A stretch of 64,000 nucleotides of DNA from JALOOB01 sp040766655 (GCA_040766655.1 JAXGQB010000009.1:248001-312000); one strand, 5' to 3'. Shown: positions 23,426 through 32,086, counted from the first letter of the stretch. The notes: generated by a model from the letters alone, not told the origin. Made by a program: numbers and translations.

Positions 23426-24027
23426 GACGACCTTCTTGAACTTATCTGGCGGCCCAACACCCGGGCCAGGGATCGCAAGGCTCGATGCTGGAGAGCCTTG
23501 ACCGCGCCCTCGGTCTTTCCCAGGGCCACGGCAATCTCGGCGTTGCTCATCGCTTCGATGTAACGTGCGTGGAGCACGATGCGCTGTTGCTCGCTCAATG
23601 TCGTCATGGCCTGCGCCAACTCCGCTACTTCTTCCCGGTCTTCCGCCACCCGGTCGGGCGGTCTCGATGGATCGTGCTGCGCATCCTGCTCGTCGAGGCT
23701 CAGCAAGGGCCGGCGCCGTTCCTTCCGATAGTGTCCGGCCACCAGGTTTGCCGCGATCCGGTAGAGCCAGGCGCTGAAGCTCGCTGCTGCATGTGATGCC
23801 GGCAACCGGAACCGGCCCGCGTGCTCGATCACCTTCAGGAACAACTCGGTCGTCAGGTCGGCCGCGATGTCCGGATCTGCGACCCGTACGAGCAGATAGC
23901 GATACATGCGATCCGCGTACAGATCATACAGTTGTTCGATCGCGCCGGCCTCGCCGCGTTGGCAGGCAGTGACTGCGGTGATGATTTGTTGATCATCGAT
24001 CGGTGCGTGCATGGCCATGCTACTCAT
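23422..24027 (-). CDS. ECF-type RNA polymerase sigma factor
   Basis: About 201 residues with both conserved sigma regions. Region 2 spans AIEQLYDLYADRMYRYLLVR to FSAWLYRIAANLVAGHYRKERR, and region 4 has LSEQQRIVLHARYIEAMSNAEIAVALGKTEGAVKALQHRALRSL, the helix-turn-helix that contacts the -35. First gene of an operon with DUF5667, a YLPLILK secreted protein and a DUF5666 protein. The start is uncertain: MSSMAMHAP (24027) and MAMHAP (24018) are both possible and no strong ribosome binding site marks either. Confidence 0.9.
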   Translation of the reverse strand: MSSMAMHAPIDDQQIITAVTACQRGEAGAIEQLYDLYADRMYRYLLVRVADPDIAADLTTELFLKVIEHAGRFRLPASHAAASFSAWLYRIAANLVAGHYRKERRRPLLSLDEQDAQHDPSRPPDRVAEDREEVAELAQAMTTLSEQQRIVLHARYIEAMSNAEIAVALGKTEGAVKALQHRALRSLARVLGRQISSRRSS

Positions 24028-24100
24028 CAGATAAATGCGGAGAACGCCGTCAGGATACGGGCAGCGCAGAAGAATCATAAACGACACAACGTTAAACGCA

Positions 24101-24131
24101 ACCGGGGGCAGCCGTGACGGCTGCCCCCGGT
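24101..24131 (-). terminator. Hairpin after the DUF2202 gene
   Basis: A perfect 14-bp stem with arm ACCGGGGGCAGCCG and a 3-nt loop, 31 nt past the DUF2202 stop. On the minus strand it is followed by the moderately T-rich TTGCGTTTAACG. Confidence 0.75.
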
Positions 24132-24161
24132 GGTGTTACAGGGTCAATGCGGTTCTGTGGA

Positions 24162-24926
24162 CTAGAACCCGCGTCCGCCGCGGCCACCGCGGCCGCCCGC
24201 TGCTCCCCGGCCGCCCATGGCGCCGCCCATGGGGCCGTCGGCATCCACGATCTCATCGTAGTCAGCCTGGACCATGTACTGCGGGGCGTAGGCCTCGCCG
24301 GTCTGGGTCTCGATGTTCATCGCGAAGGCCCGCAGGTGATTCTCGGAGCCGAACGTCAGGTTCTCGAAGACCCGGCTCACTTCCGCGTTCGTCACATCGG
24401 CAAGGCGCTCTTCCAGGTCCATGATGTCGATCTCTTCGATCGCCGCGCCGACCTTCAGCGCCTCCTCGACCGACTTGCTGCCCTGGGCGATCAGATCGTC
24501 GTACAGCGCCTGCAGGTCCGAGTTGACGAACTCCCCGAACCCGGTGTCAGCAGCCGGGTCGTCGATGTCGTAGCGCTCGAGCAGATAGGCCACCGCGTCG
24601 GTGTGCTGCTGCTCGCTGCGAGCGATATTGTTGAAGAGGCGCAGGTCCCACTTCTCGTAGAGCGTGATGTATACGTCGTGGGCCAGCTTCTCCTCTTCGC
24701 GCATGAACTGCAGGGCAGAGATCTCCTCTTCGGTGAGGGGCGTCAGGTCGCCAACGGCCGGTGCCGGGTCGATCTGTGCGTTGTAGCGCGGAGCGCCAGA
24801 TGCCGAGCCCGGTGCCCAGCGGGGCGGATTGCCAGGCGCCACATCGGACGCAGCACTGGCCGCAAAGACGGTTGAAGTAAGGGTGAACAGCGCCACTGCG
24901 CCGATCGCCAACGTTTTCTTGAACAT
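24162..24926 (-). CDS. Secreted DUF2202 ferritin-like protein
   Basis: 254 residues with a signal peptide (MFKKTLAIGAVALFTLTSTVFAASA). The DUF2202 domain (LTEEEISALQFMREEEKLAHDVY, ARSEQQHTDAVAYLLERY) is a four-helix bundle with Glu/His residues arranged as in ferritin-like diiron proteins. The C-terminus is a Gly/Arg-rich run (GGRGAAGGRGGRGGRGF). A good AGGAGGG ribosome binding site precedes the ATG, and a terminator hairpin follows. The metal or substrate is not known. Confidence 0.85.
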   Translation of the reverse strand: MFKKTLAIGAVALFTLTSTVFAASAASDVAPGNPPRWAPGSASGAPRYNAQIDPAPAVGDLTPLTEEEISALQFMREEEKLAHDVYITLYEKWDLRLFNNIARSEQQHTDAVAYLLERYDIDDPAADTGFGEFVNSDLQALYDDLIAQGSKSVEEALKVGAAIEEIDIMDLEERLADVTNAEVSRVFENLTFGSENHLRAFAMNIETQTGEAYAPQYMVQADYDEIVDADGPMGGAMGGRGAAGGRGGRGGRGF

Positions 24927-24957
24927 TTGGACCCTCCTGGGTTTTTCAGAATCTCGT

Positions 24958-24975
24958 CGGGAGCAGTTGCTCCCG
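24958..24975. promoter_or_regulatory. Perfect palindrome upstream of the DUF2202 gene
   Basis: Arms CGGGAGCA and TGCTCCCG around GT, 31 nt upstream of the ATG. It could be an operator or a 5'-UTR hairpin. Confidence 0.35.
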
Positions 24976-25111
24976 CTCGTGATGCTCTGAGAATACAGGA
25001 GAGTTGTGAAGATCCTAAGAAGAAGTGCTGCGCGAACGGTGAAAGTGCGAAAGTTGCGCGCGCCCGGACGATGCGACATTGGCTTGAAGGGAGACGATCT
25101 GTTTCGGACGG

Positions 25112-26221
25112 CTACGAGCGCGCGGCAGCCACCGCGGCCCGCAAGTTCTCGGGCGGCGTGGCACCACTCACGTTGCAGAGGTAGAGGGAGAAGCGTCCGG
25201 CTTGCCCGCCAGCACGAACGTAGTGCTGCACGCGATCGCGTATCTGCCCGGGGGTGGCCTGGGCGAGGAATCCGGCGCCGATGCCCAGGGTCAGGGGCAC
25301 GCCGCGGCTGTCGGCGTATGCCCGGTAGAACGCGGGGCCGAGGCGCTCGACGTCGGGATCCTGACCCTGCAGGACCTCGGGACAGGCCTGCAGCTTGAGG
25401 TCGAGCATGGTCGCCGGGTCCCTGAGTAACGATTCGCCGACCCAGTTGGCCACGGTCACGTGGAGGCCGGTCAACTCGCGCAGGCGCACGACGTAGTGCG
25501 CCGCCCAGTCACGCAGGAGGCGCAGGTTGACGATGGGGACGGACGCCGTTGCATCTGCGCAGCGCACCGTGGAGGCGTTGGGGAACTTACGGTGCTGGTG
25601 GATGATCCAGGGTGCGAGCACCTCCTGGCACAGCCGCTCGAACAGATCCGCCGCCCACTGCGGGTCGGCGTAGATATCGGAGATGAGCTGCTCGATGCCC
25701 CGCAGGCTGGCCGCCAGGGTGAACGGCGCAGTGAAGCCCAGGGTGGGCTCAAGCCCGGTCAGCTCCCTGAAGAGGGAGAACATCTCGATGACCTGGCTGA
25801 AGCGGCCGGTACGATCGAAGTCCGGCGTCCGGATCAGGTGCAGGTCCTCAGGATGGCGAATCAGCGGGGAGCTGCGGTCCATGTCCGGCACGAAATCCGC
25901 GCTGTACACCACCTTCTGGCCCAATCCCTCGGCCTCGATCGTGTAGATGTCGTACGTGATCGACGCTACGTCCACCCCATAGGCGCGCTGGATCTCCAGC
26001 TCTCCGGGCACGAGGATGTCGGGCCGCGTGTAAAACAGGTGGGCAGGCACGCCGAGTTGCCGCATGGCAAACTCATGGAGCTGTGCGGAGACGGGCGTCT
26101 GGTCGGGCACACCTTCCATGGCTGCGGCCAGACGCCGGGCGCCTTCCTGAAAGCAGCGGTAGTCCTGGCGATCCGTGTCGTGCTCCCCCGCTGCGCGTCT
26201 CATGCAAGTGGGCTCAGCCAT
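25112..26221 (-). CDS. Uroporphyrinogen decarboxylase-fold (UroD/MtaA-like) protein
   Basis: 369 residues of the URO-D superfamily (TIM barrel; FAMRQLGVPAHLFYTRPDILVPGELEIQ, GFTAPFTLAASLRGIEQLI, CPEVLQGQDP). This superfamily includes heme-pathway HemE and corrinoid:coenzyme-type methyltransferases. True HemE motifs are not obvious, so a methyltransferase-like or catabolic role is more likely. Its start lies inside the end of the GpsA-like gene (22-nt overlap), placing it at the end of the transporter operon. Exact substrate unknown. Confidence 0.72.
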   Translation of the reverse strand: MAEPTCMRRAAGEHDTDRQDYRCFQEGARRLAAAMEGVPDQTPVSAQLHEFAMRQLGVPAHLFYTRPDILVPGELEIQRAYGVDVASITYDIYTIEAEGLGQKVVYSADFVPDMDRSSPLIRHPEDLHLIRTPDFDRTGRFSQVIEMFSLFRELTGLEPTLGFTAPFTLAASLRGIEQLISDIYADPQWAADLFERLCQEVLAPWIIHQHRKFPNASTVRCADATASVPIVNLRLLRDWAAHYVVRLRELTGLHVTVANWVGESLLRDPATMLDLKLQACPEVLQGQDPDVERLGPAFYRAYADSRGVPLTLGIGAGFLAQATPGQIRDRVQHYVRAGGQAGRFSLYLCNVSGATPPENLRAAVAAARS

Positions 26222-27288
26222 CCTGCAAATGCCGGCGTGCGAAAGAACGCGTGGATCGGGAATTCGATCGGTAGATCCGCGACCACTGCCTGTCCGAGGG
26301 AGCGCAGCAGCGGAAAGTCATCCGGTCCGATCAGCCCGCGGGCCGTCAGGAGCGGAAATGCCGTCCCCAGCGTGCGCAGGATCTCCGCGGATTCGAGTGT
26401 TTCGCCGGCCATGATCCGCCGCGCCTCGGTGTAGGTATGACCCTGGCCGAGCAGGCGTCCGAGCCGGACGGTGCGTCCCCCCATGGCGGTGACGTAGAAA
26501 TCGCCCGCGCCCGGCAGGCCCAGCGCGGCCGCGCGCGTTGCGCCGAGCAACTCCAGCATGCGGTCGATCTCACTGCAGCCCTGCGCGAACACGGCTGCCG
26601 CGAGGTTGTACATGTGCGCGCCCGCGCCGTCGACGCCGCCGGCCCGATCGAGCATGCCCTCGGCCACGCCCACTGCCAGCGTGCATGCGTTCTTGAGCGC
26701 CGCGCCGACCTCCAGCGCCAGCAGGTCGGTCGTGGTCCAGATATGATAGTACGGCGTGCTGAACGCCCCTGCCAGTACCCGGAGCGCCGCTGCATCACGC
26801 GAGCCGAACACCACGCAGCTGTGGCGCCTGCCGGCCAGCTCGCCTGCGATGCACGGGCCGCCGATGGCGGCCACCGATACCTCGCCGCGGATGACCGCGG
26901 GCAGCTCCGCGGCCAGCACGTCGGGCAGGATGACGAGATCGCCGTTCGCTGCGGCCTCCAGCCCTTTCGTCACCGCGACGATGCGTTGGCCGGCTCGCAG
27001 ATGCGGGCCGATCGTGCGCCCGATCCAGTGCACGCCGTGCGAGTTGACGCCGCTGACGATGATCTCCGCGCCATCGAGGGCCTCGGCGATCTCCTCGACG
27101 TAGTACGCGCGCAGGCCTGGCGGCAGATCGCGCTGCAGCCGGGGGTGGAAGTGTTGTTGACGACAACGGTCGATGATCTCGCGATCCAGGTGTGTGCCAA
27201 CCAACCGCACCGTATGCCCGTTGTCGGCCAGCGGGTAGGCCGTTGCAGTGCCCATCAGGCCTGCACCTACGATTGCCACTATGGCCAC
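26200..27288 (-). CDS. NAD(P)-dependent glycerol-3-phosphate dehydrogenase (GpsA-like)
   Basis: 362 residues. It has an N-terminal Rossmann motif VAIVGAGLMGTATAYPLADNG, the family segments AVTKGLE and KNACTLAVGVAEGM, and GLPGAGDFYVT followed by GRTVRLGRLLGQG. These match the GpsA family, which interconverts DHAP and glycerol 3-phosphate. GTG start behind AGGAGGT. The nearby ABC transporter with an UgpB-like binding protein suggests catabolic use of a glycerol-phosphate-like compound rather than only phospholipid synthesis; this is inference. Confidence 0.82.
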   Translation of the reverse strand: MAIVAIVGAGLMGTATAYPLADNGHTVRLVGTHLDREIIDRCRQQHFHPRLQRDLPPGLRAYYVEEIAEALDGAEIIVSGVNSHGVHWIGRTIGPHLRAGQRIVAVTKGLEAAANGDLVILPDVLAAELPAVIRGEVSVAAIGGPCIAGELAGRRHSCVVFGSRDAAALRVLAGAFSTPYYHIWTTTDLLALEVGAALKNACTLAVGVAEGMLDRAGGVDGAGAHMYNLAAAVFAQGCSEIDRMLELLGATRAAALGLPGAGDFYVTAMGGRTVRLGRLLGQGHTYTEARRIMAGETLESAEILRTLGTAFPLLTARGLIGPDDFPLLRSLGQAVVADLPIEFPIHAFFRTPAFAGWLSPLA

Positions 27289-27404
27289 ACTGACCTCCTG
27301 AACGAGTGCTCGAAACGTCCCCGCTGCGCATCGGGTGATGGCGGACAAGCCAACCCGTTGCTGCAGAAGACTCCGAGACCAGCGATTCCACGCGGGCAGG
27401 AGCA

Positions 27405-27445
27405 TCCTGAGCGGAGCAGCGGCAGCGCGCTGCGTAGTCGAAGGA
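27405..27445 (-). repeat. Palindromic repeat family B, copy 1
   Basis: Read on the minus strand it starts TCCTTCGACTACG and ends CCGCTCAGGA, with a variable GC palindrome between. Copies 2-4 lie at 27473, 62400 and 62469. Confidence 0.8.
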
Positions 27446-27472
27446 GGCGACCAGTACATGCCCGCTTCGGCG

Positions 27473-27520
27473 TCCTTCGACTCCGTCCCGGCCACTCTCT
27501 GGCCGGGACTCCGCTCAGGA
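27473..27520 (+). repeat. Palindromic repeat family B, copy 2
   Basis: Ends TCCTTCGACTCCG and CTCCGCTCAGGA flank an internal stem with arms GTCCCGGCCA and TGGCCGGGAC. It is in opposite orientation to copy 1 only 28 bp away. Confidence 0.8.
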
Positions 27521-27564
27521 TGCCTTCGCTGATGGCTACATTCGGATTGTCCGCATCAATGCAG

Positions 27565-27608
27565 CGCCATCATGATGGCGTCATTACGATAGCGTCATCA
27601 CGATGGCG
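27565..27608. repeat. 14-bp tandem repeat (three units) with a palindrome
   Basis: Three near-identical units of the form TCATNACGATNGCG. The first overlaps a perfect palindrome CGCCATCATGATGGCG (27565-27580). It lies just past the stop of the binding-protein gene. Confidence 0.7.
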
Positions 27609-27616
27609 ACAGCTCC

Positions 27617-29023
27617 TTACTCCATCGTGTCGACGAGCTCCTGGATCTGCTTGGCCACCTCATCGGTGACCTTCTGCACCGGCTCCTGTGCCACGAAGAT
27701 GCGCTCCCACAGCACGTCGGCCGTGGATTCGGTCTTCGGATGCAGCTTGATGCACGGGAACGGGCTGGCATACTGCATCTGTGCGACGGCCACCTCGAAG
27801 GTGGGGTTCTCGGTGAAGTACGCCTTCAGCTCAGGATCGTCCATGGCCGAGAGGCGGAGCGGCATGTAGCCGGTCTGCTTGGCCCACGACGCGGTCTGAG
27901 GCGTGTCGGTCAGCCACTTGAGGAACGTCCACGCCGCAGCCTGCCGGTCCGCGGGAGCCTTGGCCGGGATCGCGATGCCATTACCGCCGGTCGGAGCACG
28001 ACGCACCCCGGTTGGGCCGGCCGCCAGCATCCCTACGCCCACCTCGAACGGGGAGTTCTTCTTGATGTTGCCCATCCAGCCGGTGGTGATGTACATCATG
28101 CCGATCTTGCCGCTGATGAAGTCAGCCTGCAGCGCTTCCCAGGTCGTCAGCCCCTGGCCGGGGTAGATCTTGGCGGCCTTGTCCACGTAGACCAGATCAT
28201 ACCACCACTGCAGCGCTTCGACGGCTTCGGGCGAGTTGAAAGTTGCGGTGCACTTATCGCCTTCCTGGACCGAGACCTCGGCGCCGTAGTTCTCCACGGC
28301 CTCCTGGAAGTACCACCAGGGATTGCCGATCTGGAGGCCCCAGCCGTACGCGGAGCCGTCGGCCTTGGTCAATTTGATTGCGGCATCGCGGATGGCCGCC
28401 CAGTCCTTGGGCGCCTCGGTTGCGTCGATGCCCGCGGCCTCGAACATATCCTTGTTGTAGTAGAAGACCGGCATCGAGCGCGCCTGGGGCAGGCTGTACA
28501 GCTTGCCGCCGATCTTGCTCTCCGCGAGCAGGCCCGCGGCGAAGTCGTTCAGGTCGATGCCGTCCGGCCCGGCCGCGAGGTCATCGAGGGGCAACAGCGC
28601 GCCGCTGTTGGCAAACCCGGGGATACGGGAGATCTCCAGCATGACGAGATCCGGCACCTGGCCGCCTGCGAGCGTTGCCAGGAACTTCTGCTCGGTGTCT
28701 GCATACGCGCCCTGGAATTCGTACTTGACCTTGACCTCGTTCTGCGACTCGTTGTATGCGTTGACGAAGCCTTCGAGGATCGTGCCGTTGTTGCCGCCCA
28801 GGGCAGCCCAGAAGGTGACCTCGACGGGTTGCGCCGCGGGTGCAGCGGGCGCCGCAGCCGGCTCAGCCGGTGCTGCGGGAGCGGTAGTCGCCGCTGCGGC
28901 GGGCGCTGCGGCGGGCGCCGGCTCTGCTGGAGCCGGCGCGACAGCTGGTGCACAGCCGGCGATGATGGCGAGAACCAACATCACTGCGGCGAGCCGGGAA
29001 ATTCGAGCGAATATTGCCGACAT
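27617..29023 (-). CDS. ABC transporter substrate-binding lipoprotein (UgpB-like)
   Basis: 468 residues. A lipoprotein signal ends in AIIAGC (C24), followed by an Ala/Pro-rich tether (residues 25-70). The binding fold (VEVTFWAALGGNNGTILEGFVNAYNESQ, VKYEFQGAYADTEQKFLATLAGGQVPDLVMLE) is closest in pattern to UgpB glycerol-3-phosphate-binding proteins, as is KQTGYMPLRLSA near the C-terminus. The ATG at 29023 has GGAGG at ideal spacing; an ATG two codons upstream is too close. Probably captures a sugar- or glycerol-phosphate-type solute for the two permeases upstream. Confidence 0.85.
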   Translation of the reverse strand: MSAIFARISRLAAVMLVLAIIAGCAPAVAPAPAEPAPAAAPAAAATTAPAAPAEPAAAPAAPAAQPVEVTFWAALGGNNGTILEGFVNAYNESQNEVKVKYEFQGAYADTEQKFLATLAGGQVPDLVMLEISRIPGFANSGALLPLDDLAAGPDGIDLNDFAAGLLAESKIGGKLYSLPQARSMPVFYYNKDMFEAAGIDATEAPKDWAAIRDAAIKLTKADGSAYGWGLQIGNPWWYFQEAVENYGAEVSVQEGDKCTATFNSPEAVEALQWWYDLVYVDKAAKIYPGQGLTTWEALQADFISGKIGMMYITTGWMGNIKKNSPFEVGVGMLAAGPTGVRRAPTGGNGIAIPAKAPADRQAAAWTFLKWLTDTPQTASWAKQTGYMPLRLSAMDDPELKAYFTENPTFEVAVAQMQYASPFPCIKLHPKTESTADVLWERIFVAQEPVQKVTDEVAKQIQELVDTME

Positions 29024-29080
29024 GTTCATCCTCCTTGAACGAGATGCCTGAGTGGCTTGAGCGTGCAACCAAAAGGCGGA

Positions 29081-29929
29081 TCAGCCTTTGATGCCGGATT
29101 GCGTCACCCCCTGGACGAAGTACTTCTGGAGCAGCACGAAGAGCAGCATGATCGGCGCGATGACGAAGACCGTCGCGGCCATGACGACGTTCCAGTTGAT
29201 GCTGCCCTCCGAGGTGCGCAGGAAGACCAGGCCGACCGGCAGCGTGCGCATGTTGGTGGAGTTGGTCATGATGAGCGGCCAGAAGTAGTCGTTCCAGCGC
29301 CAGGTGAAGGTCAACAACGCGAAGCTCACGAATGCGGGCTTCGAAACCGGTATGAGCACGTTCCAGATGATCCTGCCGTGGCCCGCGCCGTCGATGCGCG
29401 CAGCGTCCACCAGGTCCTGCGGCACGGTCAGAAAGCTCTGGCGGATCAGAAACACGCCGAACGCGCTCACGAGAAAGGGTGCGATCAGGGCGGGGTACTC
29501 GTTGATCCAACCGAACACGTTGAAGATCAGGAAGGTGGGCACCACCAGCACCTGCGTCGGCACCATCATCGTCGACAGGAAGGCGATGAAGATCAGATCC
29601 CGGCCCGGGAACTCCAGGCGGGCAAAGACGTAGGCCGCGAGCGCACCGAAGATGAGCTGGCTCACCATGATCGTGCCGGTCACGATGATGCTGTTGATCG
29701 CATACCGGTCGAACGGCGCGGCGTTCCACGCATCGACGTAGTTCTGCCAGACCAGCTGGCTGGGAATCCAGCGCGGCGGATACGCGTACACCTCCGCCGC
29801 GGGCTTGAGCGAGGTGGAAACCGTCCACGCCACCGGGACAATCACGATCAGCAGCGCGAGGATCAGGAGCCCGTGCGATAGCAGGGACCGGCTCAGGCGC
29901 CGCCATGGGATTGTGGCCGAACGGTTCAT
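29081..29929 (-). CDS. ABC transporter permease (MalG/UgpE type)
   Basis: 282 residues with six membrane helices. The cytoplasmic EAA loop (DAARIDGAGHGRIIWNVLIPVSKPA) contacts the ATPase. The start was placed at MNRSATIPW behind AGAGGAA. No ATPase gene lies in this operon, so the pair probably shares an MsmK/UgpC-type ATPase encoded elsewhere. Confidence 0.9.
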   Translation of the reverse strand: MNRSATIPWRRLSRSLLSHGLLILALLIVIVPVAWTVSTSLKPAAEVYAYPPRWIPSQLVWQNYVDAWNAAPFDRYAINSIIVTGTIMVSQLIFGALAAYVFARLEFPGRDLIFIAFLSTMMVPTQVLVVPTFLIFNVFGWINEYPALIAPFLVSAFGVFLIRQSFLTVPQDLVDAARIDGAGHGRIIWNVLIPVSKPAFVSFALLTFTWRWNDYFWPLIMTNSTNMRTLPVGLVFLRTSEGSINWNVVMAATVFVIAPIMLLFVLLQKYFVQGVTQSGIKG

Positions 29930-29954
29930 GAAAGGTTCCTCTGCCGATATGCGA

Positions 29955-30908
29955 TCAATAGTGCACCCACTCACCCGACACCCGCACCTGGATGGCGGTG
30001 AGCGCGATGACGATCACGAAAAGAACCATTGCCAGGGCCGAGGCATACCCCGCCTCGAAGAACTGAAACGCATGCTGGTACAGGTAGTACACCATCATGT
30101 TGGTGCTGTTCACCGGCCCGCCCGCGGTCATCACGTACACGGTCTCGAAGTTCTGGAACATCGTGATGAACGAGGTGACCGCGATGAAGAAGGTGGTCGG
30201 AGACAGCAGCGGGAACGTGATGTGCGCGAAGACCTGCCAGTCGTTTGCGCCGTCGATGCGGGCTGCCTCCAGCAGCTCGGAGGAAAGACTCTGGATGCCG
30301 CCGAGGAAGATCAGCATGTCGTATCCGACGAAGCGCCAGATGGTCATGATGATCAGCGCGGGCAGCGCCCAGGTCGTAGAAGCGAGCCAGTACGGGCCCT
30401 TGATGCCGATGAGCTTGAGCAGGCTGTTCATGAGCCCGTACTGTGGGTCGAAGATCCAGAGCCAGACCAGCGCCATCGCCGCCGTGCTGGTGATGTAGGG
30501 CGAGAAGATGCCTGCGCGGTAGACTGTCCGGCCGCGCAGCGGCTGATTCACGAGGAGCGCCAGTGCCAGGCCGAGGATCATGGCCACCACAACCACCGTG
30601 ACCGAGAAGACCGCGGTGTTGCGCAGAACCTTCCAGAAGAGCGGATCACGGAACAGGATCTGCGAGTAGTTCTTCAGGCCGACGAACGCCCGGTTGGGCG
30701 AGATCATGTTCCACTTGGTCAGGCTGAGGTAGGCCGTGAAGAGGAGGGGGAAGAAGACGAAGACCGAGAAGACCACCAGCGAGGGCGCCAGGTACGCGAC
30801 GGCCGCCGGCAGATCGCGGCAGCGTGACCGCAGCGATACGGCGCGACCAGCCGCGGGCGGCGATCCGTGCGGAAGGCCGGTCGCCAGGCGGGCGGGATCC
30901 GCGCTCAC
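29955..30908 (-). CDS. ABC transporter permease (MalF/UgpA type)
   Basis: 317 residues, six membrane helices after a short basic N-terminus. The EAA loop is EAARIDGANDWQVFAHITFPLLSPT. The GTG start overlaps the stop of the SorC-family regulator by 4 nt (GTGA). Partner of the permease at 29081. Confidence 0.9.
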   Translation of the reverse strand: MSADPARLATGLPHGSPPAAGRAVSLRSRCRDLPAAVAYLAPSLVVFSVFVFFPLLFTAYLSLTKWNMISPNRAFVGLKNYSQILFRDPLFWKVLRNTAVFSVTVVVVAMILGLALALLVNQPLRGRTVYRAGIFSPYITSTAAMALVWLWIFDPQYGLMNSLLKLIGIKGPYWLASTTWALPALIIMTIWRFVGYDMLIFLGGIQSLSSELLEAARIDGANDWQVFAHITFPLLSPTTFFIAVTSFITMFQNFETVYVMTAGGPVNSTNMMVYYLYQHAFQFFEAGYASALAMVLFVIVIALTAIQVRVSGEWVHY

Positions 30909-31843
30909 GTCTTCTCCAGCAGTGTCTGCGCGGTTGCCACGTCGGTGATCAGCACGTTGCAGTAGCGCCCGGCCAGCATGGCCAGGATCGCATCGATCTT
31001 CGCGAGGGTGCCTGCGACGGCCACCGAGAGCCGCGTGCGTCGCAGGACGTCGAGGTCCACCGCAAGCGTGCGCTCCGCGATGTCCGGCGCACAGGGGACG
31101 CCCTCCGCATCGAAAAAGCGGCCGCAGATGTCGCCCACCGCGCCCGCGGCCAGCAGGTGGGCCAGCATCGCGTCATCCACGTAGCCGGCCTTGTACAGAG
31201 AGGACTGCTCCGACACGTTGCCGACGCCGAAGAGCGCCACGGTTGTCCGGCTGGCCAGGTCCAGCGTGGCCGCGATGCGCGAATCGGTCAGCAGGCTGTC
31301 CTTGATCTCGGGCCGGTCGACGAGCATCGGCGCCACCAGGCTTTGCGCCTCACCTCCGAAAGCCTGCGAGATGCGATGGATGATGTATTCCGCACGGGTC
31401 GAATAGCTGCTGCGGTCCAGGCTGCCGTTCATCTGGACGACCGTAATCTTCTTGCGTTCCGTACGTTCCAGCCGCAGCGCGCACTCCAACAGCACGCTGC
31501 TCCACGAGATGCCGATGATGTCGCCGTTGACGATGCGCCGCGGCAGGAAGCCGGCCGCCGCCTCGCCGATCGCCTCCTTGATCGCGCTCTCGGTGTCCGC
31601 GCGGGGCTCCACCACGAGGGCCTCGGCCAGTCCGAAGCATTGCTCCAGCTGGTACTCCAGCTCGGCGGAGAAGAGCAGGGGCGAGTGGATCGAGATCTGC
31701 ACGACCCCCTCGCGCTTGGCCTGCTTGAGGAGGCGCCCGACCTTCTGGCGCGAGAGGCCCAGCCGGTCGGCAATCTCCTCTTGCGTGAGGTCGTTGGTGT
31801 AGTAGAGGGTCGCGATCTTGGTCAGCAGCCGCAGGTCGTTCAT
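30905..31843 (-). CDS. SorC/DeoR-type sugar-responsive transcriptional regulator
   Basis: 312 residues. The N-terminal helix-turn-helix (LYYTNDLTQEEIADRLGLSRQKVGRLLKQAKREG) is followed by a sugar-phosphate-binding domain of the SorC type (GISWSSVLLECAL, VALFGVGNVSEQSSLYKAGYV, GDICGRFFDAEG). First gene of the transporter operon, so it probably autoregulates through a palindrome at 31866-31881. The ligand is likely a phosphorylated sugar or glycerol derivative. Confidence 0.9.
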   Translation of the reverse strand: MNDLRLLTKIATLYYTNDLTQEEIADRLGLSRQKVGRLLKQAKREGVVQISIHSPLLFSAELEYQLEQCFGLAEALVVEPRADTESAIKEAIGEAAAGFLPRRIVNGDIIGISWSSVLLECALRLERTERKKITVVQMNGSLDRSSYSTRAEYIIHRISQAFGGEAQSLVAPMLVDRPEIKDSLLTDSRIAATLDLASRTTVALFGVGNVSEQSSLYKAGYVDDAMLAHLLAAGAVGDICGRFFDAEGVPCAPDIAERTLAVDLDVLRRTRLSVAVAGTLAKIDAILAMLAGRYCNVLITDVATAQTLLEKT

Positions 31844-31865
31844 GGGCCATTCCGTTCCCGGGAAG

Positions 31866-31881
31866 GTGAGCATTTGCTCAC
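31866..31881. promoter_or_regulatory. Palindromic operator in the SorC operon leader
   Basis: Perfect 7-bp arms GTGAGCA and TGCTCAC around TT. It lies between the predicted transcription start (near 31899) and the regulator ATG, where a bound regulator would block elongation. Confidence 0.55.
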
Positions 31882-31905
31882 TCGATGAACAGATGTTACG
31901 ACGAC

Positions 31906-31934
31906 ACTATATCACGCGGCCGGACGCTTGTCAA
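31906..31934 (-). promoter_or_regulatory. Promoter of the SorC/ABC transporter operon
   Basis: Minus-strand -35 TTGACA (31929-31934), 17-nt spacer, -10 TATAGT (31906-31911). Confidence 0.85.
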
Positions 31935-32086
31935 TACCCATTTTTATCGGAAGGGGAAGACCGGCGACGGTTTGGAACCGCCGCCGGCAGGCCAGACTGC
32001 TGATGCAGGTTACTGGTAACGCAGACGGCGCCCGCGCTACATATCAGCCGTTGGCATTGAACCTCAGCGCCAGCCGGCTGTGTGAC

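Larger units (their letters stand above)
27289..27616. other. 328-nt gap filled with repeats
   Basis: Between the binding-protein gene and the GpsA-like gene. It contains two inverted copies of a TCCTTCGACTCCG...CCGCTCAGGA repeat (27405-27445 and 27473-27520) and a run of 14-bp tandem units with a palindrome (27565-27608). I see no gene. Confidence 0.75.

Noticed and set aside
27565..27608. CRISPR array
   Set aside because: Units are contiguous 14-bp tandem repeats without spacers, and no cas genes are present.
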